Assembly: GCA_001466705.2 (NCBI GenBank)
Contig: LATX02000123.1
Span: forward strand, 62,001 to 126,000
DNA: 64,000 nucleotides
Direction: 5' to 3'
Origin: Moniliophthora roreri
Taxonomy: Eukaryota; Basidiomycota; Agaricomycetes; Agaricales; Marasmiaceae
Shown here: positions 47,408 to 59,361 of the stretch, piece after piece
Layout: every line of letters begins with the position of its first letter
How positions within the stretch are numbered: position 1 is the stretch's first letter
Notes under the pieces: generated by a model
Told to the model about the DNA's origin: nothing
Database searches by the model: none
What the model saw: only the letters and a program-made list of their open reading frames with translations
Made by a program: the position numbers and the translations under genes

Positions 47408-49633
47408 ATGACCAAGTCTGACCTCAAGCTTGATGATATTTGGGATACCGACGACGATCTCAGTGTTAAAGATCTGCGTTCGGTATTACCGGCCCTCTCC
47501 TCGCAGGCTGCGTCCATTACACCAACACCAAATAAACGACCACCGCTGCTACCACAACTTAAAGTCGGCTCCGACATAATAGAAAGTTCACCAAGGAAGT
47601 CAAGTTATGGCTATGGAAGTTCGCCGTCGTCTCCGAAGCTGATGAACGGAAGCGTACCCCGTTCTCGAGTTTTGTCGAGATCAAGGACATTGCCTCGCAT
47701 CTCACCCTCGGAGAGCAATAGAATGAGAAGGACGCGATCAGAAATAGAGGGCTTAGAAGTAGATGCAGCAGTTCTGAATAACATACGGCGGTGGATACTG
47801 GCAATAGCAATCGGTACGTGGCTATAACGGTATAGCTGGTTCCAAATCCTGACCGCCTTTATCAGTTGAGTTTGATTTGGACGACGGTCCAGTCGTAGAT
47901 GCCGTATTTCCACCGATACATTTGTCCTCGCAGGAGGCATCCAACATGTGAGAACCCTCCTACACGGTTATCATTCAGTTCCGCTGAATGACATGTGTTC
48001 GGTAGAGCCTTCTCCGCCTTTCCCGACTCCCTTCAGTTCGACCAGGGCTCGCAGAACCATTCGTTTTGTGTCCGAGAATGCCCCAACGAAGAAAGAGATC
48101 AGACTACAAGCGATGGGTTCATTTATGGACATTCCCATTTCACACAACGAAGGAATCCTCACTCAAAACGTGGTTACGAACAAGTACGCTAGGCTATGCT
48201 TCCCGTGTGCTAAAACTGACCAGACAGCAGCGTTCCGTGGTTATATTAACCCACCTTGCCTATCCCGCCCTCTTCACCTCTATATCCTCCGTTTTCGGAC
48301 CGTTGTTTGAATCCCACGGTGTGCCTATGCTGGAGTCTGCGTGCCACAACATCGCAACTTGGTGCTTACATCCATTCGATGAGATTGACGAGGAATTAAT
48401 TAGACTCAAATAGGCCTGATCCTTCTCCAGGAATGACTCTTGAATTAGGGTTTTTGGGCTCAGTCCTCCACCTGGAGCTCCCACGTACCATCGATAGTCA
48501 GCAGCTCACTGATACGTCCTCATTTAAAGAGAAATACAATCCAAAGCTACACGTCAGTGATCTAATCTACCACCTGTATAAGGCCCTCACATTCCCATAG
48601 ATTCTAGCTTCGGCGCCTCCATTTGCACCACCACCCCTTCTTTTATTTGAGGCTTGTCTTTCCCATCTTTGGTCGATATGGGAATGTGTGGTTCTCGGAG
48701 AGCCTATTCTGATTTTCGGTGCATCACCAGTCGAAACGAGTCAGGCTGTTTGGTGGTTCCGAGATCTTCTACGCCCTGTAAGTCTCTTTTGTCCATTGAA
48801 AGCATTAAATCTCGCTTACACCTCACTAGATACCTTTCGCAGGCGACATTCGACCCTACTTCACCATTCATGATCAAGATCACTCACTACTGGTCAATAA
48901 ACTTCCCCCAAAGTCTGGCCTCTTGCTGGGCGTAACAAACCCGTTCTTTCACCGATCTTGTTCGCATTGGCCACATATTCTTAGTCTTGGACGAAAGCTT
49001 CAGTGAGTCATCATGCTTCTGTTCATGTTCCTCACATTGACAGCATTCTTGTAGACATTCTGCTGGCATATCTGGGAAGAATTCACACAAGCTTGCAGCT
49101 GCAGGGCCTGAACCCGGATGGAAGACGTCGGTTCATAAGAGATATATATCCAAGGACCGCGCCTTACTAAAGCAATTAGAAGATGCATGCCGAGGGACCG
49201 ATCAACAAAGTAAGCAAAGCGGATCCTCATGTTTCACAGTTTAATTGATCTATGTTGCGCAGAGCTAGATTTTTCTCTGATCCTTCGCCGACATTTTTGT
49301 TCCCGGACGAACGAATTGCTCCTCCCGCTTACACGATACCTGAATACCCTTATTCCAACGCCAACGGAGGTCGCGTCAGAAGCTAGTCCTCGGTTGAAAC
49401 CGTTCAACAATGCCAATTTCTTCGCGTCACTAAGGGCTCATGGCACTCCTCTGCCTTTCAAATCAACAAGTAAACGAACAGAGTTCTATGAAAGGCGTGT
49501 ATATCTTACAAACTCGTCTGAATATCCTAACCGTTGACATGAATTCAGATGGCTTAAAACTCCAGCATTCGGGTTATGGTTAGCACAACAGGAACGTATT
49601 GTCCAAGGCGTACTCGAAGCGCGTGCATCCTGA
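47408..49633 (+). CDS. DENND6/FAM116-like DENN-domain protein
   Basis: DENN-domain protein, probably a Rab guanine-nucleotide exchange factor acting on endosomal trafficking. The start ATG at 47408 gives MTKSDLKLDDIWDTDDDL. An N-terminal Ser/Arg-rich disordered stretch precedes the longin-like upstream DENN segment (IVEFDLDDGPVVDAVFPP, NIAFSAFPDS). The core DENN follows (VVILTHLAYPALFTSISSVFGPLF, LWSIWECVVLGEPILIFGASP, LRPIPFAGDIRPYFTIHD, GLLLGVTNPFF), then a C-terminal helical region (FSLILRRHFCSRTNELLLPLTRY). The stop is at 49633. About twelve short introns. It is convergent with the WDR24 gene, with only 96 bp between stop codons. Confidence 0.8.
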
Positions 49634-49729
49634 AGTCTGCAATTAGAGTTTTGATATACCTGCTCCTTTTCCTACTAGCTGATTAACGGTCGGACAAACA
49701 ATGTTTACAAGAAATATTGTACATAATAA

Positions 49730-52700
49730 TTACATTCCCTCCTGCACTGGTCTGGTTATTTTGACCAACCAGCAGTAATGTCCGCACCCCGAAGCGCATG
49801 GTCGACCCATCAAATGATGCGTTAGCCTTCCTTGAGTGTTCGAAATGCCAGGTACCCCACCACCATCACTCGATGCATCTGCTGTACTACCCATTGATAC
49901 ACCATCTTCGTCCGTATTACTGCCTAGATCGATACTCAATCTGGACGATGTACTTGAACGGAGCGACATAGTAAGGTCATTGTCGGAAGAAGAATTAGCG
50001 CTCGGGATTTGTGAATGAGCGCTTGAGTTGGGTAATTCCACCAGTGTGCGGCGATTCGTGTAGTATTGGCTGTAGCACATCTGATGGCCTCCATGCGCGC
50101 ATACCGAACACTGAAAATGAATTCCATGAACGGGTAGCCGGCTAAACAGCAGCTTGAGCATACGTACCGATTAATAGCACGGAGAGGCTCACCATATACT
50201 GCAAATCACGGTTGTTCTTCGGCACCTGAGGCAGAAAGTGTGGCTAGTCTTGCCACTCTGACTGGGAGATACGATGAAAGGCTTCCTACAGCGCCCGCAA
50301 GCTGTATATATTGTAGTTTCCAGCTGCATGACGGTCTTAGTGCAAATTTGGGGGCGGCTGGACTACACCACATACCAGCGTTTGGGAACGAATATCCTCA
50401 ACTCGCGAGTATCTTCGAACGTAGGCAGCACAGATATACAACCTGAGACGGGCCAGATGATCTATTCGATTGAAATTAGTTCATAAACGAGGTCGAGGTG
50501 TCGGTTCCCACGCACCGATATAGCATTCTATAAAGGCCAGTCTACGCTGCTCCTTGATCTCTAGTTCTCTAGGCACTATGATTGCTAGCATTGCACACAT
50601 CTGCACATCACCCTGTATATTCAAATCAAGGTAAATCGGATGCGACCGAAAGACTTGTCATTCCACTCACATCGTCTGCAAAGGCTTCAAGGGCCTCCCG
50701 CAACGAATCCCAGGTCATGTCTTGATATTTCTGCTCTTCTGCCGCTACAAGGCCCTGATCTCTCTTCGTGAGAGGTACGCTCCTTTGAACAGTCGCTTTC
50801 TGTCCACTTTGGTTTTCAAGCACTAGCTCAGAGATAACCAGAGACTTGTCCCTGTTATGCTGAGTCACTTGCCTCAAATCTTTGATGGTCTCTTCTACCC
50901 TTAGATTACGACTAGACGGACGCTCGTCCAACTCCCTTATTGAGGCGTCGCCTGATGCAGTGACAGTCTTTATACTTGCGAGGGAATCGTGTCGTAATAG
51001 CGATTTCGTAGAGGACTTCCTGGACACCATAGTCTGTATTGACGCAAGCGTGGAGCTACGGCTCCTCGTCTTCAGCTTTACGGCAGAAGCACCTGTCGCT
51101 GAGGACGAGTTTCTTCTCCGAGTGGACGGACGACGGACAGAGTGTGGTCGTTTCTTCCTCGATGAAGGACCTGCAACTTTTCCAACACCTTTTTGAGTAT
51201 TATCCATCTCGCTATCCGTAGATCGAGGCGACGGTGACTCGTCCTCGTCCATTTCTTTACCACCCATCTCATCTTCATCCTCCGTCCAACGCTGCTGACC
51301 GACAACTCTGGATAAAGGGCTCGGCTGAGATATCCTCAAAGGAACCAAAGCAGGTGAGATGAGTGGTCTCAAAGCGGTAGGTTCTTCTTCCTCTTGGATA
51401 TCATCCTCGCCATTGGAATCATGGTCGTGGGTTCCGCGGTCCTGACCATCAGAAGAAGATGAATCAGAATCGTCTAATGCACCTTCCCCGACATGTCTTA
51501 GGCTTGACGTACTGGGGCTCACACTATGAGTCGAGTTTGACGGACGACGGTACACAGATGGACGTTTGGCCAACGAAGGTGGCCGTATAATCGACGAGGG
51601 ATCAATGGAATTTCGTCTTCCTCCCAAATGTGGGAAACGTGAGGATGTTGAAAGAGGTGTAGGAGGAAGAGTACTCAGTCCTTGGTGTGGGGACGAATTA
51701 GCTGAAGAAGCCGGGGTATACAGGTTCCTTCTCCCTCCCGAGACACTGCGTTGCTGATAAGATGTGGGCGAGATAACCCGTTCAGAACTATGGTCAGATG
51801 TTCTGTTCGGACTTTTCTGGCCATTCCTCTCATTTCCAGCAATGGTTGACAGAGCAGCGGGAGCTGAATGAGAGTGATTCATTGATTTATCTACCACATC
51901 GTCTTGAGGGCTTTGAGGACGGGGTTGGGGAGCCGTCGGGCCAGGAATGAGGTTCGTAAGGGAGGCGCCAACCAGTAGCCAAACTTGTGCCGCCCGGTGA
52001 TGACCTGCATTGAAAGCCACCTACAAAGAGTATCACATTAATCACAAATTCAGTATGCATCTGAAACAGCTTACTTGGGCATTAAGGGCACAGATCTGCC
52101 TCCGATCATCACCTTCAAGCACGTACTCCCTGGCCAATTTGGTGAAAATTACATTGTCGGTAATCGATTCCGCGGTTTGGAACGTGCCCAAGTTCTGAGA
52201 CAGAGGTGCAAAGGACGGATCGCCGAGAGATTTGTTCTTAGTACTCGATACCTCGAACATGCTGCGTTCTTGAGGCCGTCTGTCACAAAGGGTGATTAGC
52301 GCAGGGATAGGTTAGAGAAACCTGGGAACGTACACATCATCATAGGGCATCTCCCATTCATCCTTCTTGTCCGCCACGAACGCAAGGCCGCCACTAGCCT
52401 CCCACCCAACGGCCACTCTTTCGACAGTATCTATGGGTTTTGTGACATCCCGAAGGTCAATCTGAGAAAACATCCCAGAATAATGTTGACCCCAGATAAC
52501 ATGTGAGTCGGCGCCAAAAACCACATCTGTCAACCCGCCATCAACCGTACTCCCTGTAACATTCCACTTGGCTATCCACCCTCGTCGAACATCCCATATC
52601 TCTGCCGCTTCTCCAGTTCCCGAGGCGGGACCAGAAACAGAAATTCTGGATCCAGTCGGGGTACTAGTCCCTCCGGATGGGCCTGAGAAGGATTTGGGTC

Positions 52701-54099
52701 GACTTGCACTAGAGTCTTTATCTCCACCAAAAAAATCCAGTCCTAAACCAAGATTCGGACTACGACGCGAAGATGCGGCTGAGGCCACTACCGGAACCTG
52801 TAAGGCTGACGGAAGCCCTGGTACAGGAGGTACGGGGGTATTCAGCTCTGGGTTATTGGTAGTCCCAAAGTCAGCGTTGGATACAATAGCGATTTCACAT
52901 TCATATGAAGGACGCCAGAGCACCCGCCGCACAGGGAAAGATGGATGTAGAGTGTATGTAGGTTTGTGAGGAATATGTTGGGAGGTCAAATCCCAAACCT
53001 TGACGCAGCGATCTAAGCCACCGCTAACCAACCAGCCGTGCCCACCTCCTGAGTTTTCGGGGAAGCTCGGCAATGTACTACACCAATCGAGAGAGGTTAC
53101 AGGTGCGGTGTGAGCGACTGGAATTCTATCGAGCCTCCCACGTTGCCCGGCTTTCAGGTCCCACCTGGGTAGAATTCAGAAGATTGATGAAACACATTGA
53201 CTGGTACAGACCTGAAGAGATTTCCATTGTCAAGCCCGACTACAGCTTGAAGGGGTTGAAAGACAACTGGAGAAAACACGACGCCTCTTACACTGGTTGG
53301 GTGATGTATTCGAATGATGGACCTTTGAAGGTCACGAAGATCCTGATTTAAATACGAGGTCAGGAAATGTTCAATTGTGGAGGGACCCGCTCACCCAAAC
53401 GCGTAAATCACCGTCTGCTGAGCCAGTAAGGCAGTAATGAGGAACCAGCGGCGACACGCAAACGGAATGAATAGACCGAAGGTGATCTTTAGCTCTTCTC
53501 TCTGGAACAGTAGCCATGCTTCAGAGCATTGCAACCATCATGGATATGACATCCGTACCGTACTTAATTGACTCTGCCTTGTTCAAATCCCACATTATGA
53601 GCTCTCCATTCCTTGCACTGGTAAGGATCTTGTTATTGTACACTGACGAGTTGCTTGAACCACATGGAGCCAGAGTCGTTGAAAACGGACTTACAGCCAT
53701 GACACCAGGCGACATCTGTGAACGCGCTATCCGTTTTCAACCCGCTGCCTTCCCAATAGTTCTTGGACGCTTCTATCCGATGACCACCTCTTCCGACAGT
53801 GAATTTATGGTAATTTTCGACATTGGTATCCTGAGTCGTGTCCGAAACACGAAGAATTCTCAAAGCTGTACGTTCATCAGTTATAGTACGGCTAGGTTCG
53901 CTAATTGCTACACACATTCTTTCCCCGCTACTGCACAACGCTGCCCATCTGAAGCTTTTGAGATAGACCCTCCTCCATGCGAACATGCTCTAGGTAAACG
54001 AATGTTACGTGTTGGACCTTGATAGCCATGTGTACGAGAATCGGAAGGAACGTCGACGGATGTTTTGATTGTGAGGTGAGGGGTCGTGCTCCCACTCAT
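49730..54099 (-). CDS. WDR24: WDR24 homologue (GATOR2/SEACAT subunit, yeast Rtc1-like)
   Basis: Subunit of the vacuolar/lysosomal SEACAT (GATOR2) complex that relays amino-acid sufficiency to TORC1. The start ATG at 54099 gives MSGSTTPHLTIKTSVDVP. WD40 propeller segments include LRILRVSDTTQD, SARNGELIMWDLNK and GWLVSGGLDRCVKVWDLTS, then VRRVLWRPSYECEIAIVS and VIWGQHYSGMFSQIDLRD. One propeller loop has a large Ser/Pro/Gly insertion. A long disordered Ser/Arg/Asp/Glu-rich region follows (50626-52020). The C-terminal RING-like zinc module reads CGRCRKPF, CLRCRRTTVICSIC, FQCSVCAHGGHQMC and CASGCGHYC, ending at 49730. The combination of N-terminal WD40 and this CGHGGH-type RING is diagnostic. No breaks seen. 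Confidence 0.85.
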
Positions 54100-54685
54100 T
54101 ACCAGTAGACTTGCAGGCAATAACCACGAGCTGGCCTAGATGCAGCTTTGAGCGTAGAGTATCCAGGAGTGATGAACGGGGAAGACAAGATGCAAAGGAT
54201 CGGCGCGACGGTTAATTAGCGGCTCATCACCCGGTCCATGCTCAAGCGCTCAAGGGCTTGACATATTCACCTCAAATCTACTCTCAAATTACATCCCGAA
54301 CGTGAAACAATACATGAAGTCCAAAATCTACAGAGTAGGTATGTGCAATGGGCGTTTGTAGTAGATGTAGAATGACCAATCCAGACTTAGCCTATGTAGT
54401 AAATTATTGAGGAAGTACATGTTGAAACAATGCAAGGGGGTAAAAGCTGCTATGTCTATAATACAGAGTATGGCATCCCAACTGCAAGGATGTCGTTGTA
54501 GAACAGGGTAGATTATATGTAAACGGGGTGTTGGTAACAGATAAATCATGTATCGTGAAAGTCCCTGGTGCGTTATTCTACCACGGACAGGACTGTTGAA
54601 CAATGCGCGCATAGCCAATAAATGTGTAGATAGATAGAGTGAAACGAGAAAACCCAAAATGAAAAGTCTGTGTTGACCTTGAAGG
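54100..54685. other. intergenic, WDR24 promoter and SPT2 3' region
   Basis: Spacer between two minus-strand genes. It contains AT-rich sequence consistent with the SPT2 3' UTR and the WDR24 leader. The 146-codon minus frame at 54328-54768 overlaps the SPT2 3' end in another frame and is not supported. Confidence 0.5.
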
Positions 54686-56201
54686 TTAGTACCCCCTCTT
54701 TCGTTGTTTTTTCTCCTCTTCGCGACGTTTCTCTTCCTCCATAGCCAGTAAATCTTCCTTCTTGGCAATGCGAGAACTGAAAAGAATCAATCTTAGCCTT
54801 TTGAATTTACGGCTATAACCGCAACATACCTTCTCTTCTCTTCCCTTTCCAGATCACTGGCACCGGCCTCCATATCTGATTCATCTTCGTCGCTGAAGAT
54901 ATCGCGACTGGTATAGTCGCTCTTCCTCTTGCCCATGATGCCCCAAATCATTTGACTGACTTTAGAGTGATTAAAATCGTCGTTGTGATCCAGGTCGTCC
55001 AGTTCTTCGGATCTAGCACGTTTCCTACTCGGATATGGGGATTCCGAGCGACTAGATGAGCGCTGTCGCTTCTTCGAGTCTGGGGCACGGCCAAGCGGGC
55101 GCTGACTGGAGGAAGATTTGTTAGAACTAGCTTTGGAAGAGGACATTCGATCAGAAGGAGTGGTTTTGGGAATGGGTTTCGAGAGAGCTGACGACTTGGG
55201 GATTGGCTTTGTCGAAGACGCGGCTTTAGTGGTAGGTGGCGTGAGTCCTTTTCCGGTGTTGGAAGAACCAAATCCACCATTGCGACTGCTTCCTGCCGCC
55301 GCTGGAACAAGTCATAATCAGAAGGAGAAACTATTGAAAAATGGTACACACCAGGCGCTGGAGAAGATGTTGACTTGTAGGTTGGCGTATTAGCGCCTGA
55401 ACCAGGCTCCGACTTGGATTTGTCCTTTTTTGAGGAACCAAACCAGTCAGTGAACTCTTTGGCTTCATCACCATCCAGAGTTCTCTGCTTGGCTGCCGCC
55501 CTTTCTCGCACAATCTCGTCAATTGTACGAGTATCCCTCTTCACCGTATTAAGCTTCGTCAAAGTATTCGGCATCGCAGCCAAACGTTCTCTGACACTCT
55601 TGCCGCTAGAACTGGCACCAGTGTTAGGGGTGTTCGAGGTCGTGAGGTCCACAGCACCACCAGGAAGTCGCCTGCCAGCTTTCTGATAGCTACCATTGAA
55701 TGTCGTCCGCTTGCTGGAATGGAACTCCCTATTGAGCTGGAGCTGAAGTTTTCGCTCGCGCTTCTCCTCCCGGGTAAGAACCTTGGACGGATCCATGTCC
55801 ATCTCGTCGTCATCGGTGAGCCGACGACGAGCTGGAGCAGAGCCGGACCTCGAACTACTACCAGAACTCTTGGTCGTGCGGGGCTTCCCATACAACAATT
55901 TGTTTTTCTCCTCCTCAGCTCTTTTCTGCCGCACTGCCTCCACAGCCTTCTCTTCTTCCTCCTTCTTTCGCTGTCTCTGCCTCTCCCTTTCCTCTTCCTC
56001 AAACCGCTTCTTGCGTAGTTCTATTTCTCGTTTCCTATCGGCTTCTTCTCTTTCTAGCTGTTTCCGTTTCTTCTCTTCTTCTTTCTTGTTCTTCTCCATT
56101 CGTTGTTTTGCGAGCTGAGCTTGCTGCTGCTGAGTGTCTCGCACACTCTTCGCCATGAGCTCCGCAAAAGAGTTCAAGACGGGGCCAGCAGTATCTGCCA
56201 T
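54686..56201 (-). CDS. SPT2: SPT2 chromatin protein (histone H3-H4 chaperone)
   Basis: Nuclear protein that binds H3-H4 and DNA and helps keep chromatin intact during transcription. The start ATG at 56201 gives MADTAGPVLNSFAELMA. A long Lys/Glu/Arg coiled coil follows (residues ~25-110: KKEEEKKRKQLEREEADRKR and similar). A Ser-rich basic middle comes next, then the conserved C-terminal SPT2 domain: SQMIWGIMGKRKSDYTSRDIF, SDEDESDMEAGASDLEREE and RIAKKEDLLAMEEE, ending QRKRGY at 54686. Four exons join in frame. The last exon carries the conserved histone-binding helix. Length and order match fungal SPT2. Confidence 0.9.
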
Positions 56202-56268
56202 AGTGACTGAGGAAGGAAGGGTTGGCGACGAGTAGTGACAGCAAGAAGCAAACAATGACTCTATGGCT

Positions 56269-56275
56269 CTTTATA
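56269..56275 (-). promoter_or_regulatory. TATA-like element of SPT2
   Basis: The minus strand reads TATAAAG, about 68-74 bp upstream of the ATG at 56201. Confidence 0.5.
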
Positions 56276-56454
56276 CACAGTGCCACAGTGCCATGTCAGC
56301 GCGTGAATTGCCTTCCAGATTTGATCGACACCGCCACGTTTTGCCGATGATGCAGTAAGTCGGACGCCGGCACGGTGAAATTTTCAATGTTTTGTCTGTA
56401 ATCTATTTTGTATCTAGATATCCTGCGTACATTACTAAAAGTCCACCACTACTG

Positions 56455-58340
56455 CTAGAGGGAAACTTTCCGAGGCAACAATGACGATGCGAACAGAGCC
56501 ATCGCTGCCATACCCAGTAACACATAATACACCATATAACCTCCTAGATAATGCTCCTTCATCGATAGAGAGAAGAGCGAGTTGGCCGTAGCCGGACCTA
56601 TCGCTCTGGTTATGCTCACCCACATCTGACTGAGGCCGTTTGTAGCACCCAGGGATGCTCGGTTGGGAGAAGCGGCTTGGATGTAAATGAATATCGCTCC
56701 TAAAAGACGATACCGAGGTTGAGTGTCAGAATTAACGAAAATGGCCCCCACCACTCACCGTACGAGAAGCTCAAAAGAATTGAGACCACAATTTGTAGCC
56801 CTACAAGGACCCACACAAGTGGGGTTACTCCCTGGTTAGCCAATACGAGGTAACGTATGGCAGGGAAGGTAAGGAATACCGGTATGGCAGAAGCGATACC
56901 AATCGTGAACGTAATCTTTGAGCCAAGTTTATCATGAATCTTCGCAAAGAAAAATATCTGCGTAATTCCGTTCAGGAACCCAAAGATGGACATCAGGTTT
57001 CCAATCATGGAAGGTGGTAAGCCGAGACCGCCGTGTTCAATGGGTGTGGAGAAGAATAATGGTTGAATAGCACGGACAGAGATGTCTACAAGCGAGAGGC
57101 ACGCATAGTTGCCAGCCGCAATGAGAACTCGGGGAATGAATAACTTTGAAAGGGGAACAGGTTTTTCATTTTCAGGAATTGCTGTCGTAACGTCATCAGG
57201 TGTAGTAGAGGCAGTTGGTTCTTGAGAGGCAACGACATTCTGGAGAGTGAGATTCGCCTTGCTTTTGCGGAAGTTGAACAACCGCGATATCGAAAGCGGC
57301 GATCGAACCGTCTCCTTCAGGAAAAGGAATGTGACAATCCAGGCGATAGCGGAGAAGGTAGCCGGCACTGCACAAGGGAGAAAGTAAGGGTACTTTTTTA
57401 GGAACTCGGACTGCCCGAATATTTCAGGATATTGATCAGCCGGTCGTGACAATGCTCCCCCAATGATCGGACCTAGGACTCCACCAGTAGACCAAGCAAT
57501 CGGCATGTAGGCATAAGCCTACGAAACACCGAATAAGAATTTGAAAGAAGAGATTAGAATCATACGGAGCTTACCTGAGCGATATTCGTGGAATCCGTGA
57601 TTTCCGCCATAATACTAGAATGACGCCAGATGTCAATATGAACCGACTAACTTGCGCCATAGCGAAAATGCTGACCTTTTAATTACTCCAATGTTTCCAT
57701 CTAGTGAAGGAGGGCATAGCTAAATGAACATGGTTAACAAATTGAAAGGAGAAAGCCTGCTTACTGAGTGCACCGTTGAGACTCCGGCTAACAGGAAAAA
57801 TGAGGGTCAGAGCATAGCTTTCCGGTGGCAAACTAACACTCGTACCTCATGACCAGTCCCCAGAATGTTTTTGAAAGACCAAAGCAATACATGGATAGCG
57901 ACAAACCGAATAGGCCAGTCAATATGACAGGTTTACGGCCCACACGGTCCGAAATACGAGACCAATGGAGCACGGTCATGGCTTGTGTCAGAAAGAACAG
58001 TGATTGCTATGAATAAATTATGAGCCGATAGTCCTCTGTTCTGGGAGCGATACGACGCACCAAGAGTCCAACATAGTGTCCGACTTTAGTTTCATCTCCA
58101 TGCGTAATTCCAATGTCACGAATGAGCTATGCAAAAGGAAATGAGCATGGGCATCGTCTGACCAGAGACCATTCAACAACACACCTGAGGCGTGAACGGG
58201 TAGATAACTTGAGAGGTAAGCGGCTCAGCCAATTGCAGGAAAAGGACAATCGTGAATTGGAACCAGGGAAGAGGAGTCCTTTTGATCTTGGGCTGCTGGT
58301 CCCGCAGTAAAGGTGTTTCCTCGTCGACCCGGGGAGGCAT
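56455..58340 (-). CDS. MFS transporter (DHA1-type, ZIFL-like group)
   Basis: Proton-coupled major facilitator with two six-helix halves; export of a metabolite or drug is likely, substrate unknown. The start is the ATG at 58340 (MPPRVDEETPLL), because a TTG five codons earlier is not a normal start. Helix 1 is FQFTIVLFLQLAEPLTSQ. The signature motif A appears as ISDRVGRKPVILTG between helices 2 and 3. Helix 4-5 reads RSLNGALNGNIGVIKSMMAEITD, and motif C-like glycines lie in WSTGGVLGPIIGGALSRP. A hydrophilic loop follows (SKANLTLQNVV...ENEKPVPL). The second half ends LLPRKVSL at 56455. About six introns lie in the first third; the later exons are long. Intact. Confidence 0.85.
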
Positions 58341-58416
58341 AACGGACGTGAACAAGCGAGAAAGGGAAAAGGAAAAGGGCAGAAATGAAATCAGAAATTT
58401 GAAGAAAAGCGGGCCG

Positions 58417-58425
58417 CTTTATATA
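58417..58425 (-). promoter_or_regulatory. TATA box of the MFS transporter gene
   Basis: The minus strand reads TATATAAAG, about 77-85 bp upstream of the ATG at 58340. Confidence 0.55.
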
Positions 58426-59361
58426 TCAGTGAGTATAGTGACGTTTTACTAAGCGCTCGGGTGTTTGGTGACTTGATGACTCGATCTACTTCGTTACAGG
58501 TATGTCCGACCAGTGTCCGACTAGATTTCTGGCCGACTGGCAATGCCGCTTTGCTGGAAGAGCTGATATCGCCTCAAAAGGACCGGAATCGCCGTGGATA
58601 TAAAATCACTCTAGATATGTCTTCTGCTGTCTTCCGCTGTACCTGTGACGGTGAGAGGCAAGGAAACAAGGTCCCCGTTTCTCACACTGCTGGCTTCCAT
58701 CATTCGAAGCTTTCATTTCGACTAAGGCCAATCAATATCCTGTACATCGCGACCATGCTTGCTGCTTGGGAACTCGACGTCCCAGGCCTAGAGTATTCTG
58801 AAAGGAGCTGGAAAACCAAAGTTAGCACTGGAGCTCCCTTAACCGAGAAATCCGTCAGCTCCGCAAGAGATTCGAGAAAAAGCTTCGACGTTCGCATCCG
58901 CAAGCATCACTTACCACTTTTTGGGGCCAGAGAATACGAACTGGGTTAGGCTATGTTTTACCTGTCCCAACATCTTGCCGGTGGTGGGCCTCGTATATTG
59001 TGCGGCTGTGATTGCACGGAGACGCTGTGGGGTGACCATGAGGCATGGGGTTAACACATGAGGGTCACAGTAATCTTTGGCATTCGGGACGATAGGTGAG
59101 CACAATCGAGTGTGAATGCAAGGATAGAGCACAAGAAAGTAGGAAAACCAAGGGGTTTTGTTTTACCATTGCGGACTAGGTATTATACATTCCAAAAGAC
59201 TACACGGTTAAGTAACAATACAAAATACTGCTAAAAGTAGTTATGCACAGAGTTCATGTATATAGGGTGATGCCTGTGTAAGTACTATGAGATGAGCTGG
59301 TATTCACAATTGAAAGCAAGATATGCAAAGAAAAAAACGAAGGTTCTATGCCTCAAGTTCG
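58426..59361. other. intergenic
   Basis: Region upstream of the MFS gene and downstream of the next minus-strand gene. A 162-codon plus frame at 58461-58949 and a 67-codon minus frame inside it show no domain. I cannot choose between them and call neither. Confidence 0.45.

Noticed and set aside
58461..58949. 162-codon plus frame near the MFS promoter
   Set aside because: Overlaps the MFS upstream region, has no domain, and competes with an equally unsupported minus frame.
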